Below are positions 11,102 through 22,697 of a stretch of 64,000 nucleotides of DNA, piece after piece. The stretch is from NCBI GenBank assembly GCA_958510825.1, contig OY294054.1:9402319-9466318 (forward strand), given 5' to 3'. A program made the translations under genes and the position numbers. The DNA comes from Brachypterus glaber. Lineage: Eukaryota; Arthropoda; Insecta; Coleoptera; Kateretidae. Positions within the stretch are counted from its first letter, which is position 1; each line of letters begins with the position of its first letter. The notes beneath the pieces are model-generated. The model saw only the letters and a program-made list of their open reading frames with translations, searched no databases and was not told the origin of the DNA.

Positions 11102-12130
11102 ACAGGGTGTTAATCAATACGTGGGCCAAAAGTATAGGGCGTGTAGGAAATACTGTATTTTTCCTTTTATATTTTGAATATATAAAAGTATTGATTTGAA
11201 TAAAAATAAACATACCTACAAAATTTCACAATGATATCTTTTTTCTTTCTAAAGGGTGTTAATGAATACGTGTGCCAAAAGTACAGGGCGTGTAGGAAAT
11301 GCAAAAATAGGTGGAATAGTTTCCACAAACATGTATCCTTAGAGCTTTTCGAGATACAGATACAATTTTTTCAAAATTTATATTATTTTGCATATCTAAA
11401 AATTGGGTTATTGAAATATTTCGAAATTTGTTCTAATATCTGTCCTGAATAACCTACATAATTTGGTACTCACAATGATGAATTATTTAATCCAGTGAAG
11501 GAGATCTGGGTATGCGGTCACTATAATAAAAAATAAATTGCCACGCCACTGGCTTTAATACAAATCTGACCTTTTTCGTAGATTCCTCGTTGATTTCAAA
11601 AGCAAAAACTGTACTTACACTTTCGCCTTAGAGCGCACTGTTTCCAGGTTTCCAGGTTCATACATTGTGGAATATCTTGGAAACAGTGCGTTCTGAGACA
11701 AAAGTGAAATCTACCAAAAATGTCAGATTTGTATTAAAGCCAGTGGCGTGGCAATTTCTTTTTTATTGTGGCGACCGCATATCCAGATCTCCGCCACTGG
11801 ATTAAATAATTTATCACTGAGAGTGTCAAATCATGTAGGTTATTCACAACAAATAGTAGCACATATTTCAAATTATTTCAATAAAACAATCTTTAGATAT
11901 GCAAAAAAATATTTATTTTTTGAAAAACTTTAACACTCTGGGTCTCGAAAACTAAAGCTCTAAGGATACATGTTTGTTGAAACTATTCCACCTATTTTTG
12001 CATTTCCTATACCCCTATAATTTGGGCACACGTATTCATTAACACCCTGTAGAAAGAAAAAAGATATCATTTTGAAATTTACTAGGTATGTTTATTTATA
12101 TTAAAATCAATACTTTTATATATTGAAAAT
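11102..12130. mobile_element. Large foldback element FB-B
   Basis: Two arms of roughly 450-480 bp are inverted copies of each other around a centre near 11650. Matching phrases include aagggtgttaatgaatacgt / acgtattcattaacaccct, gccactggctttaatacaaa / tttgtattaaagccagtggc and ggaaacagtgcg with its inverse. An extra copy of the acagggtgttaat.aatacg end at 11102-11150 suggests a tandem duplication of the left terminus. A further arm fragment is at 12560-12606. No transposase frame is present; small open frames inside are arm sequence. Confidence 0.8.
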
Positions 12131-12164
12131 AAAAAAGTAAAAATATAAAAAAAAAAATTGTGCA

Positions 12165-12520
12165 ATTTTTTGGCCATGAAATTTTTTGGAAAAAACATCA
12201 AAAAACGGTAGTCGCTATGATTCCGGCCGTTTAGACTAAAAAAAGGGATATTATTCAGTATTGAAGTCGCTATAGCCCGAAATAAAAGGAAAAAATCGCC
12301 ACAAAATAAAAGGCGGAAGTATTTTTTGAAAATTTTTGATAAACATCCGCCATTTTGTTATTCTTTGGCCAAAAAAAATTCTTCTAGTTCGGGCTATAGC
12401 TACTTCAATAGTAAATAATATCCCGTTTTTTTGTTTCAGTCGATCCAAAGGACCGGAATCATGGCGACCACCGTTTTTTGATGTTTTTTTCAAAAAATTT
12501 TATGGGCAAAAAATGGCACT
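12165..12520. mobile_element. Foldback element FB-C
   Basis: Arms of about 160 bp pair around a centre near 12340. Matching phrases include aacatcaaaaaacggt / accgttttttgatgtt, gctatagcccgaa / ttcgggctatagc and aaggcggaagta / atccgccattt. The overlapping open frames on both strands are a by-product of the palindrome. Confidence 0.75.
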
Positions 12521-13349
12521 TTAAAAATCAAAAAAAAATTGTATTTTTTGAATATAATTAAACATACCTACAAAATTTCACAAAGATATATTTTTTCTTT
12601 CTATATAATTTAGATATATATTTTTAAAATTTGAAGGTAGAAAGATCCCTTAAGAGGAATAACTCGGATTAAAATTAAAAATTATGGATTTGTTTAATTT
12701 ATGATCCAAGTAGAATTTAGAATTAAGTTAAAAATATTATTAGGTTTCCTAATAACTTCGATTTCGGTTCCGAGCCAAAATAGGGGTTCCCAAGGGGTTT
12801 ACAAAGTAGTAAAAAAGCGATTTGAACGGACCCAGATGAGAACACATTTTGTCTTTAATTGCCTTGGATATTAGTACCTCGTAATTAGTCAAAGGGCGTT
12901 TCATTGCTTAAAAGTATTACCGTTAAAATAGGGATCTATGTTCTTGTCTAGGGTTCTGACTGATGTTATAGACACCAAAACTAAGCGAAAAGACACTTGA
13001 TGCAAATCGATTTTATTCAAAATAAATTAGTGAATTTGCTCCAATACACATTTCAATATGTTTTAATTCCTTTTGGCTGACTAGAACCATCGCACATCCG
13101 ATATGAGTAAAGAACAAAGGCTGAAGAATTTAGTTCATTGTAGTGAGAAATAAAGGCGTTAACATATTTCGGTAATACCTAGATTTTGTCAACCCTTACA
13201 TTTTATAAGCTTAACAGGTTTAGGGCTGTCCATAAATGACGTCATGCTGATTTTTATTTTTTTGTAACCCCCTGTTTTCTCAAGGCTTTATTTTATTTTA
13301 TTTTTACTTTTGATTAGCGTTAGTAAAAATAAATTATATCTCTTATTTT
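12521..13349. other. Mostly unrecognised, with repeat ends
   Basis: Bases 12560-12606 duplicate part of an FB-B arm. At 13220-13245 the phrase agggctgtccataaatgacg looks like one terminus of another MITE family, but I found no matching opposite end. The rest is AT-rich. Confidence 0.4.
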
Positions 13350-13960
13350 TTTTAGGTTCTCGACTTCGCGTCGGTCTGGAAAATATCTGACCATGAGAAA
13401 ACTTTGAGACAAAGACTTTAGATTTTGATCCTAAGGGGTAAGGGGAATAAGTGAGGTTATTTTCTGTAATAGCTTGCTTGTTAACAAACATTTTTGTAGC
13501 AAAAACAACAAATTTTGTCGTAAAAAGCCAAAAGCTTAGATTCTGAAATTTTCTTTTCAATTTTTTTTTTATTTTTTTTTTTCGAGGATTTTGTTTTTGC
13601 AAAAATTAATAATTACTTTTCATCAAATGTCCTTCGATAATAATGATATTTCTTTATTTTAATTTTCGTTAAAACTTGGGAAAGTCTTGTATTTAAAAAG
13701 TGTTTAATGCTTTCTTTACTTTTTTTCTATTTTCGTTATGCGAAAAAGCTGAATTCCCCAAAAGTCTGTCTCTCGGTCGGTCTTCCCAGAATATTTGTGA
13801 CCATAGTCGCGTGCACTCGTGGTTATCCACGATAACTGGAAAATACATACGTTGAGATTTCCAAAAGTTTTGGACAAAACTGATAATTTTATTTATATTG
13901 GTAAGTGCACTTGGATCGAGGTCCTTATGATCCTTAGGAAAGGTAAAAATATGTAACACA
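13350..13960 (+). mobile_element. Two degenerate GTCY-type segments
   Basis: Around 13360 the phrase gcgtcggtctgg is followed by aaaatatctgacc. Around 13764 gtctgtctctcggtcggtct is followed by tatccacgataactggaaa. Both repeat the GTCY-then-gataact order seen elsewhere. Open frames on the minus strand here have no recognisable domains. Confidence 0.45.
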
Positions 13961-14526
13961 ATACAAAAAGAATCGCTCTAAAGATGATGCCATAAATATG
14001 GTTGCTATTACAGGGTGTTAATTGTCTTTTGCTTACTAGCGCAGTTACCAATAAATTTGCATGATAAAACTTGAAGATAACACAGGAGAAACGATCCATA
14101 GCTTTGATATCCTGTGAAAACTGCACGTTTTTGCTACGATCATTAGAAACTTAAAATACTAAAAATAATGTAAATTTGCATTCAGTTATAATACTGTGCA
14201 CGTACTAGTGCATGGGCGGAGCCAGACTATGAAAAAATTAAGTTTCAATTTTACTTTTGATCTGTCAAGCGGAATACTAGGCCTTAAAGTTATGTTTTTT
14301 GTAAAAAGTTTTACGTAAGTATTTTTCCGTTTTAACGTTCCTAAATACCAAAAAAACTATTTTTCACCCGTTGCCATGACAGCGGTTGGAAAATGATTGC
14401 CAGCTGATTTTACATATTTTCTGTCAGAAAAAAAGCGAACGTCAAACACAAAATGTCAAATTAATAAAATTAAAAGACATTTTTTGCGTTTTTTGGATGT
14501 TTAGGTGTTAGGTCGTAGGAAAAATA
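13961..14526. other. No recognised feature
   Basis: AT-rich. A patch gcatgggcggagccagact near 14213 is a short GC-richer motif of unknown origin. Confidence 0.35.
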
Positions 14527-14655
14527 GTAAACGCACTTCAACGCAAACCTATTTTAGTGCACTTCGAGTACTTTTTTACTTGGCTCCGCCTTGTAAAAAA
14601 ATAAGCAGTCTCGTGCACTGAAAACTAGGTTCGTGTACTCAATGCGTAATATAGG
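14527..14655 (-). repeat. Interspersed repeat R1, copy 2 (inverted)
   Basis: This is the inverted counterpart of 6798-6915. Read on the minus strand it gives the same phrases gaacctagttttcagtgcac, acaaggcggagccaagtaaa and agtactcgaagtgcactaaa. Confidence 0.75.
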
Positions 14656-14885
14656 TACCTGTAATTCTGATTCAAGACTGAAGTCTTGTTGGTCTTGGTT
14701 ATTTTTTTTAGAAGGACCAATAATCAAGACTAAAGACAGTAGAAAAGAGCATGTCTTGGTTTTCATCTTGGTTAGGATTTTAAACTTTGCCACAAAAACG
14801 AATTAGGACAGAACAGAAAATGCAAAAATAGGTTTAATGAACCTGGAATTTTAAAGTATACTTAATTAAGGGTCCGTTAAATTAT

Positions 14886-15163
14886 GGGGGAACTATCCAA
14901 ACGGGTTAAGGCTTCTGATTCATTTTTAGACTACTTAACACGTCGGCTCCCTTAAGTTCGATACTCACTCGGGTCCAGAGCCTTTTTTAGTTAATCAATT
15001 GGAATTTTGCGAAGGCGACAGGTAAAACAGGTACACTCCCCTAAAAACTGGTTCAAGTCAGTTAAAGCCGGTTGTTCCCTCTAATACTAGCCCACACTGA
15101 ACTTAGCAGATGCTTAATCAAGTAGAATAGTACGAGGTTAAACAAAAATGTAATGTAATGTAA
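14886..15163 (+). mobile_element. tRNA-derived SINE, copy 2
   Basis: The tRNA-like head has A-box-like ccaaacgggttaaggc and a B box in aagttcgatactcac. The interval between the boxes is long, as in class II (Leu/Ser) tRNAs. The body includes gcgaaggcgacaggtaaaac, aaaactggttcaagtcag and gttaaagccggttgttccct. It ends with aagtagaatagtacgaggtt and a (TGTAA)n-like tail. Shared body and tail with copies at 7841, 16011 and 49135 define the family. Confidence 0.85.
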
Positions 15164-16010
15164 ATATTCAGGATCTCACCTTCATAATTTTGTCGACTAT
15201 CAGAACATTTCCTCCAAAAAAAATTAACACCTAGCAACAATTTTGATGACTAAAAAAAAGGTCCTTACCTACAAAATTTTTTCGACTCGCCTAAAATTTA
15301 CCACAAAAAAAAAGCTTAACCCCTGGAGGAAAAGATTTGATAACCAAAAAAAAATTACCAAAGAAAAACGTTGACTCATATCAAATTTGCCGACTCATAT
15401 CAAATTTTCCGACTTATCTGCTGAATTTGCCGACTAGGTAATTTAACTTTTCCCAGATTTCAGGATTTCAAACGAAATCCGGGCCCCCTCAGAAACTCCG
15501 TGCCCGGGGAGAATCACCCCCGACCCCCCCTTCTCGTCGGGCCTGTAAATATTACGTAATGCACTTGCGGGGAAGAGGTGTTGCCAAGTAATGATATTTT
15601 AAAATAATTTTCTAGAAAAAAAGTAACTTAGATCTTTATTCCAGGGTTGTCTTTTTAAGGAAGTGCTTGAAAAAAAAACTGGCGTTACCTTTACCACACC
15701 TGATACAATATTCTTTCTCCTACAGGAATTTATAATTCTTACCAACTTTTGTTACCCCGAAAAAATAAAAACTCAATTATGGTTATAATGTATTATGGGC
15801 TTAAAAAGTTACGGAACTTTTTTATTTATACGTGAGATACAATATTTATGATTTATAAGTAGACAGATTATGCATCGTTGTATACATTTTTATAGTGGAT
15901 GTTTTTAATAAGACATTTTTTATTTATTCGTGCACTTCTACAGGGTGATCTTTAAAAAAAATACTGTTCTTGTCCGTTTTAAGGAATCTTTTAATATTAC
16001 ATAATTTAAT
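15164..16010. other. Intergenic with a short tandem and a GC-rich patch
   Basis: Bases 15383-15445 contain about three degenerate copies of a 20-bp unit (gccgactcatatcaaatttt). Bases 15478-15550 form a GC-rich patch with cgggccccctcag, gcccggggagaatc and ttctcgtcgggcctg, probably a decayed interspersed repeat. No gene. Confidence 0.5.
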
Positions 16011-16243
16011 GGGGTTAGTATCCGAACGGGTTAAGGCATCTGATTCACTATAAGACCTGAACTTAGCTCGTCGGCTTGCGTGAGTTCGATTCTTAACCGC
16101 CCGACAGCCTTTTCCAGTCAATTTATCATGGAAATATTGCGAAGGCGACAGTTAATGGAGGGAACTACTAGTCCACAAAAGTCCTGGACTTAGCGTATGC
16201 TTAATTAAGTAGAATAGTACGAGGTTATACCAAAATGTTAACA
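16011..16243 (+). mobile_element. tRNA-derived SINE, copy 3 (internally deleted)
   Basis: The head carries A-box-like ccgaacgggttaaggc and B box gagttcgattcttaac, with class II-like spacing. The body goes from gcgaaggcgacag straight to gagggaactactagtcc. It thus lacks about 55 bp present in copy 2, including the aaactggttc segment. The tail phrase aagtagaatagtacgaggtt is intact. Confidence 0.85.
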
Positions 16244-18671
16244 TATTAATTAATAGTGTTTGTTAAATGATACCAAGCTTACAGTCAGGGGGTAATGGGG
16301 GGTAATTATCCCCTGGTAATCTAGAAAACTAATTTTGACCTTCAGATTTTCAAAAAAATTTTAGATTTAGATTGTAATTAAAATCACAAGCTAACCCACA
16401 GTGATCCCAGCAAAAGATAGTGAAAAATCTGAAAAAAGTTTTTGCATCATTAGGATGGTTCAAATTTTTTCAAAAATAACCGATTTAGCTGAAATTTGGT
16501 ATAAAGGTATGGCATAAAACAAACAAAAATTACCATCCTGTTTTTTTTTTTAATTTAATTTTGAAAAAAAAATATTAAAAATTTGGCAAAATTTGAGTAA
16601 ATGTATGAGCTAAAGTTTAGGCCCTAAACAGTTTTTCTTTGTAAATTTGCAATTATTTTAGGGTAATTTTGTTTAATATATGAATATGAAATTTGCTTTT
16701 CAAGTTCTGATCTGTTCACGTGTCCTTGACATTTCTGAAAAATTTCTCCTTCGGCGCTAAACTAGATTGCTAACAGTTTGAAGTTAGAACGTATGAATAA
16801 CATTTGAATTGGCAACGAGGTTAACAATTTAAGATACTTCAATTTTAAAGCATATGTATGTGTCTTAAAATATTCGGCTGATATTTTTTTTGGTAAAGAT
16901 CGGGGTGGGGTCAAAGACGGGCAAATAAAATATTTTATTTAGTGTGATAGTTTTTTTATGTGATAAAATCGCCCCTTAAAAAAGAAAAGCATATATAATT
17001 GCAATCTCGAACCTCATTTGTGAATCACCCTATATATTTTCGAATTGTGGGTTAATACTTATTTTGAATTTATCGCTTCCTTTTTCCCTTATTAGACCAT
17101 TAAGTAGTTCATAAATATACATTCGAGTTTGCTTAGGAGGCATATTTTTATCAGGACAAATAAAAAGATACAAGGGGTGCCTTTATACAATACTACTGCA
17201 AATATACCCATTGGTCATTGACCTATAACAATAAAGATCTTAAAAGATCTACATAAGATTGATATAAAGGATAAAGTTTTGTCGTTGAATACGTATGACT
17301 TGATTCTATTCATTTCAGACTTAATATAACGAACATCACTGCTGTCAACTTTCGTCTATAGTTAATTCTCAAAAAATAAAAATTGAAAAAAAAACGAAAA
17401 AAAAAAAAAAAATTGAAAAAAGAAAACAAAAAAAAAAAAATTATTAAATTTAAAAAAACTCCAAACAAAATTTCTACAGTATTTTTTTTATTTTGGTCCT
17501 AACGACTTAAAAATGAATTATGAGAAAACATTGTGTTATCTAAAGATAGTAAAAAAAAAATAAACTTGGTAAAGGGTCATTATTTTCTATTCTGAACATT
17601 TGGTAAATATTTTTAAACATTTCTCATAACTTTTTTTACGTAAATCTTGCGGAAAGGCCATTTTACCTATTAAATTAGGTGTTTAGATTTTCGGTAATAA
17701 CTAGCATTACCCTAAAACTTAAAAAAAATCGATATAAATTAGTGTTTAAACAAGCAGGATTTTGTTTAAAAAAAGTTTTGCAAAATTTGAAAAAAAAGGT
17801 TATTTTGTGGTATAAAAAGTCCAAACCGGGTACACAATGTACATGGTACACTATACCATGTAGTGTGCAATCCATTCGCGAATTATCCGCAAATATTAAA
17901 CGAGAAGGTCATTTTTATCCGTAGGGGAAAGCGGGGCAATACTGCGTAGTGGGTATTATACGTTTATAATTATCAGTACTCGGCGAATTTCCAGTCCTCG
18001 CATAGGCGCCGCGTCGACTCTAGCGTTGACGCGAGGTTTTAAATATTTAAAATTTTATTTCTTTTCATCTTGATTTTTTTAATGATTCCATTTAAATGAG
18101 TAAGGTGGGAAAAAAGTTATCGATAAATAAAAATTAAAAACTTCCGTATTCTTAAAAGATAAAAATAGAATGTCGGTTTTTTCTTTGAAAAACGCCGATA
18201 TATATACATATGTATATTTAATATGTATAGTCAATATTGTTGTGTGTAACAAATTAATCGTCAAATGTTTCGATTTAGTGACCCTTATAAAAATTTCCCT
18301 CATAATTCGGCAAAATTATTCCGTAAGTCTATGTTTCTGTGTTTATTTTCAATGTTGATGAGTCATAACTGAGTTTACGCCGACTACTGATAATTATCTA
18401 TAATTTAATAAGATTTTATACTCTTCACAGCTGTTGAACTGGAAGAGTAATGGTACTGGTTTTTCATTTAAAATAAAGTTTTCAAGAAAGAAAGGCACTT
18501 CTCTTGAAAAAAAAAACTTAAAAAACGGACACAGACATTATAGAAAATAGAAGGAGAAATCGGATAAACTAACATTTTCCAAAAAGCAGTTTCATACAGG
18601 ATATAATCTGTTGGTTAAAAAATAAATAAAAACAAAAGTTTGGAGTGACTTGCATCTGATAACTGAAATTA
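16244..18671. other. AT-rich intergenic stretch
   Basis: There is a small hairpin near 16288-16320 (ggggtaa / ttatccccc). Bases 17365-17460 are an A-rich low-complexity tract. Bases 17930-18000 contain gggtattatacg beside GC-richer sequence, which resembles the terminus of type-2 GTCY elements. No credible gene was found; frames near 17.7 and 18.2 kb are low complexity. Confidence 0.4.
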
Positions 18672-20047
18672 AGGGGTTGTTCTAAATTTTGGCTTCAAGA
18701 AATCGATTAATTTTTTTTGCTTTTTTTATGCTAAATATGTGTAGAATACGCTCCCAAAATATTTTGACGAAATTCGTCTTTTTTAAAAAGTTATACATAT
18801 ATATGTACTTTAAAACATACTGCGTGAGTTTTACTTATGTCCACCCCTCATAAATTTTGAATGAAGTGAGATATTAACTTCAAATTTAACACACTTAGAT
18901 AAGACAACTTAAACCATCTTTTGGCATATATTAGATATTTTTAGCTTTAAAAATGTGAACAAGGGGCATAGGGGGGATTATTTTTAATGAAAAGAGGGGT
19001 CGTGTGATACATCATTTTAAAGCAAATAAAATTCTCTATTTGACCGTAATTTTTTTATTTTTTTTTTCTAAGGTTTTATTTTCCAATTTTTTTTGCTAAA
19101 AAATCAATTTTTTAATTTTTTTTTTCTAAAATTTTATTTATATTGTTTAAAATTAGCTTAAAAGTATAATTTACGTATTTTCATTATAAAACTAAGCATT
19201 TTTCAAAAATTGTAAGAAATTTAACGAAAATCTCCATTTTCAACCCTATTTTAAACCCCCAAAAATTGTTTCAAAAAATAAAAAAAATGTGGTAAAAAAC
19301 AAAATTTTATAAGCTTTTAAAGGATGTATGACACGACCCCCTTTCTATTTCCCCCTGTCCACATTTTTTAAGCTAAAAATATCAAATATATATGCCAAAA
19401 GATGTTTTAAAATGTCTTATTTAAGTTTTTCAAATTTGAAGTCGATATTTCAACTCACTCAAAAGTTAAGATATAAAAAAACTTTTAACGCGTTTTTTTT
19501 TAAATGGTATTTTTCAAAACGGTTCCAGCGATTGAAAAAAAACTATTTAACATATTGACTTAAATCTTTTGGCAATTCGTCGAAAATTATGTTGGCGAGT
19601 TCGCTAGTGTAATTTTTTTTTCCAAAAGCTTGTTATTTATTTTTTATTCACCCTTTTTTACCCGTTTTTGTGCGGAAAAATGGCATTTTTTTGTTTTTTT
19701 CACTTAAATACGCGTGGAATTTTTTTTTGTTGGAATTTTGACTATTGTTGACACTAGCGAAGTAAAGACGTAATTTTAACAAGACTGTTTTTGATTTTTG
19801 TGTTTCAGACCAATGGGGTTTGGAGCTATCGCTGGCACCGTTTGCCATGTTATTTTTGACGTGTCAACTTCAGTGCGTGCTGCACATTTATTAATGACGG
19901 CAAAAATAATAAATATATATATATTTTTTGTAAACTTTAAGAGTTGCCTACTACTTTGTTAAAAGTTTTGTGCATAAAAATAATACAGGTTTTCTGAATT
20001 TTTTTTTAAATCGTCAATTTTTTGCCTCAAAAATCAGAACAACCCCT
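18672..20047. mobile_element. TIR element with an FB-A copy nested inside
   Basis: The left end aggggttgttctaaattttg is inverted relative to the right end ccaaaaat-type sequence at 20020-20047, which finishes cagaacaacccct. Another right end of the family is at 25350-25370. The interior contains the decayed FB-A copy 18836-19473. No transposase was recognised, and the ends are imperfect. Confidence 0.6.
18836..19473. mobile_element. Foldback MITE FB-A, copy 2 (decayed)
   Basis: The two arms retain gacaacttaaaccatctttt and its inverse, the aaggggcatagggggg / ccccctgtcc module, and gtatgacacgacccc. The acagagcggtcc termini of copies 1 and 3 are no longer recognisable. Confidence 0.65.
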
Positions 20048-20502
20048 AAAATAAAAAAAATATCTAAATGCGCTTTTTACTTTAAAATAAGTTTCATATT
20101 AATTTGGGTTATTATAATGGAAATATGGCCAAAAAGTATGCTGAATAATGAGGTTGTAATCCCCAAAGTTGGTAATTCTATCTTTCTAAAAGTACATTCG
20201 GAATAACTCGGTAATTATTTTTCACAGGTGAAATTAATTACTTAAAAGATTAAAACTTTTTAATGTACCTACACACATAAAAGTAAAATATTAATCTAAC
20301 AAAAATAATTTATTTTAACATATTTTGTCCATTAAAAATATAGTTTGTTTTCATCTTGATATGGGTTTTTAATAATTTAATTTATTTATTTATAAATTTT
20401 ATTAATTAATTTGTTAATTTAAGTTATAATAAGTGTTTTACCCGGATTGTAAGACTCAAAAAATAATAGACATATATGTAAATTTTGTTGTAAACACCCC
20501 GT
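20048..20502. other. No recognised feature
   Basis: AT-rich, no gene or clear repeat seen. Confidence 0.4.
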
Positions 20503-20640
20503 GTGATCATAATTTGCCACAACTGTTCTCATGCTGGTCTCGGTGGTGTAAAAAAATCCGGCCTCGGTGGTGTAAGTCGGAACGCGTTCGCTTTGTAATG
20601 CCGAGGTCGCGGGTCCGAATCCCGCCTGGGGCATATATGT
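20503..20640 (+). tRNA. tRNA-like sequence (pseudo-tRNA or SINE head, Thr-TGT-like)
   Basis: Bases about 20563-20635 have a 7-bp acceptor stem (gcctcgg with ctggggc, including wobble pairs) followed by a terminal a. They also have an A-box match (tggtgtaagtcgg), a D stem (gtgt/acgc), and a perfect 5-bp T stem gcggg/cccgc around a 7-nt loop with the B box ggtccgaatccc. The 7-nt loop tttgtaa would place TGT as anticodon. The anticodon stem does not pair, so this is unlikely to be a functional tRNA. A partial second copy of the A-box region (tctcggtggtgtaaa) sits just upstream at 20537. Confidence 0.5.
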
Positions 20641-21295
20641 GTAGTGGTGTTTTTAAAAATAACCTTATTGTTACTTGTTAAACTACATATGTATAAATAG
20701 GACATATGCATCTCAAGAACGAGTGGCTAAATCTTTTGCGTGTTGGTCTTAATTTCACCGTAAACTATATATCCACGTGCATGGGATTTTAATTTTTTAA
20801 TAAAATAAAATTTTAGGGGGGTTGGAAATAATTCACCCACTGGGGCTAAAATACAGTTTTCTTTATCTATGGGTTATTTTAGAATCCATACATTTTAAAA
20901 GATATTTTCAGAGGTATTGTCACTTCTTTTAACAAACGTAACTTACAATTTTAAACCATTTTTCATAACCCTGTATAAATAATCTGATTTGTAACCATAA
21001 TGGCTAACAAATATATTTGTATTATGAATAATGCATTAATATTAAACGCAAAGCAGTTTCTTTGCAACACCACATGTCAAAACTGATTTTCATAAAAGCT
21101 GAATTTTCAATTGAACAGTTTCCAAAGAAATGCCATTGCGGTTTTCACTATGAATTATGCATCTTTGCTGAATCTCAATAACATAAATATCTACAGGATG
21201 ATAATAAAAAGAAGTCTGCAATTTTTGGCAATACTTTTACTATCCTTTATTATAACTGGGAATGTCTGGGAAACTGGGATAATATTTATTGCTTT
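20641..21295. other. No recognised gene; one isolated repeat end
   Basis: The phrase aaccctgtataa at 20970 resembles an FB-E-type right terminus. Nothing else is supported. Confidence 0.35.
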
Positions 21296-21362
21296 TCAGG
21301 GTTCCTTAAAGCAAACAGAAACCTTATAGGATTGCTCGGTTGTTCGTCTGTCTATCCGTCTG
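21296..21362 (+). mobile_element. GTCY element, third type, fragment
   Basis: The phrase cagggttccttaaagcaaac is followed by accttataggattgctcggt and then gttcgtctgtctatccgtct. The pattern is an inverted pair (ggttcc / ..acctt) followed by a GTCY run. From memory it resembles a repeat common in Lepidoptera and other arthropods; this was not checked. The fragment abuts FB-E copy 2. Confidence 0.55.
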
Positions 21363-21383
21363 TTGGATCAACCAAATGGTTAT

Positions 21384-21650
21384 ACAGGGTTATTCAGAAA
21401 TAGGGTAGTTCATTTTAAGGGGTGATTCTGTAAAGGAAAAAATGAAATAAGTTCACATGCAAAACCTCGTTACTATATCTCAAAGGGTGTCTACGTTATC
21501 AAATAAAAACCGAATTTTTTAGCCTCTTTCAACTGGCCTTAGCGCCCTTACGACGCATTTTTAGACATATGTTTATGAGAACTTTTTTTCATATTTTCCT
21601 ATGTAGAATCACCCCTTAATTAATGACCCTATTTCTGAATAACCTTGTAT
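21384..21650. mobile_element. Foldback MITE FB-E, copy 2
   Basis: The ends acagggttattcagaaatag and ctatttctgaataaccttgt are inverted repeats with TA flanks. The inner phrases aaggggtgattctg and agaatcaccccttaa pair. Arms of about 110 bp meet near 21500. It shares gcgtcg/cgacgc..tttttagacatatg with copy 1. Confidence 0.8.
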
Positions 21651-21659
21651 ACGGACGAA

Positions 21660-21843
21660 ATATTTTTCTGGTTGCTGCAACCAGTTATCTGGTAAGGGCA
21701 ACACCAGAAATTGCTTAGAACTTAGATTTTAAGGAACTGGCAAGCACAACAATTTTTCTTGTTGTCCTTGCCAGATTTCAGGTTGCAGCAACCAGACAAA
21801 TAGTTGTTCCGTATTAAACTATTGATCTGGTTTTTTTTTTTAG
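21660..21843. mobile_element. MITE family M, copy 2
   Basis: Contains tttttctggttgctgcaacc, ctggtaagggcaaca, gattttaaggaactgg and gttgcagcaaccagac in the order seen in family M. Its left end is compressed against the FB-E element, and the right side ends in a T run after tgatctgg. Confidence 0.65.
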
Positions 21844-21908
21844 TTTACAACATAAATATCTAAAATTTGCCATACAAGACAGCTTACCAAGAATCAAGTC
21901 CGAGTATA

Positions 21909-22697
21909 ATTGAATCGGTCAGTTGGAGAACAGTACTAGTCCAGAATTGTTGTTTTGAGATAAACACAAAAAACCTTTGATTTCCGTAAATGTTCAAGTA
22001 TTACGTAACGCAAATTTTGATCATTTTTTTAGAAAACTAGTTTTAGTTTAATTTACACGATAGTTTGCAAATAACACGTATTGCATACTGTTACATCCAT
22101 ACAGCAATAAAGACAAATATTTCCGACATCTTCAGAATTTGTCGTTGTTCTTATTTGGGATGCCGATTTTTAATCGATTCTTTTGAAGATCGATACTTTT
22201 AATACAATTAATCGATTTTTTTTTACTTTCGATATTTTGTTATAATCGATTTAAATCGATCTTATAGAACAGCACGTGCACTGCCGATATCTGACGTCGG
22301 CAATGCTAAGTTTTGTCCTTGTCTATTTCTTGATTTTTATTTGTTTGTTTTATACAATTATTAAAATTATTAAAAAAATCGATTTTTTAGTTTTGATTTT
22401 GAATCGATTCTTAGAGACGATAATTTTTTATAAGATCGGCATTCCTGATTTTCCAATAACTTGTCGATTGCGGCAGTTAGTTCAAGAAAGGTACTAGTCC
22501 AGGAAAACTTAATCTGGACAAGTACTGATCTTCAACTGACTGCTGTAAATATATCGATCGCGCAGTCGTAGCGTTCACGTAAATGATACTATTCTTAAGC
22601 AGAATGAATAAAGCTACAAATTTTGCGAACATTTGCTATCTTATCTCAAAATGGCTATTTTTGGACTAGTACTGTTCTTCAACTGACCGATTCAATT
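21909..22697. mobile_element. Foldback/TIR element with nested MITEs
   Basis: Terminal inverted repeats of about 55-60 bp carry aattgaatcggtcagttgga..acagtactagtcc at the left and ggactagtactgttcttcaa..gaccgattcaatt at the right. A shorter inverted pair (gcagttagttcaagaaaggt / actgatcttcaactgactgc) sits at 22470-22530. A PIF/Harbinger-like left end lies at 21991-22011 and a complete small TIR element at 22157-22445. No coding capacity. Confidence 0.7.
22157..22445. mobile_element. Small TIR element nested in 21909-22697
   Basis: The left end gggatgccgatttttaatcg matches in inverse the right end ending atcggcattcc. Subterminal tcgat-rich phrases (aatcgattctt) occur in inverted orientation in both halves. 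About 290 bp. No target duplication was identified. Confidence 0.65.

Noticed and set aside
12251..12524. Overlapping frames on both strands
   Set aside because: They mirror each other because the DNA is palindromic (FB-C).
13220..13245. MITE terminus agggctgtccataaatgacg
   Set aside because: No opposite end was found, so an element cannot be delimited.
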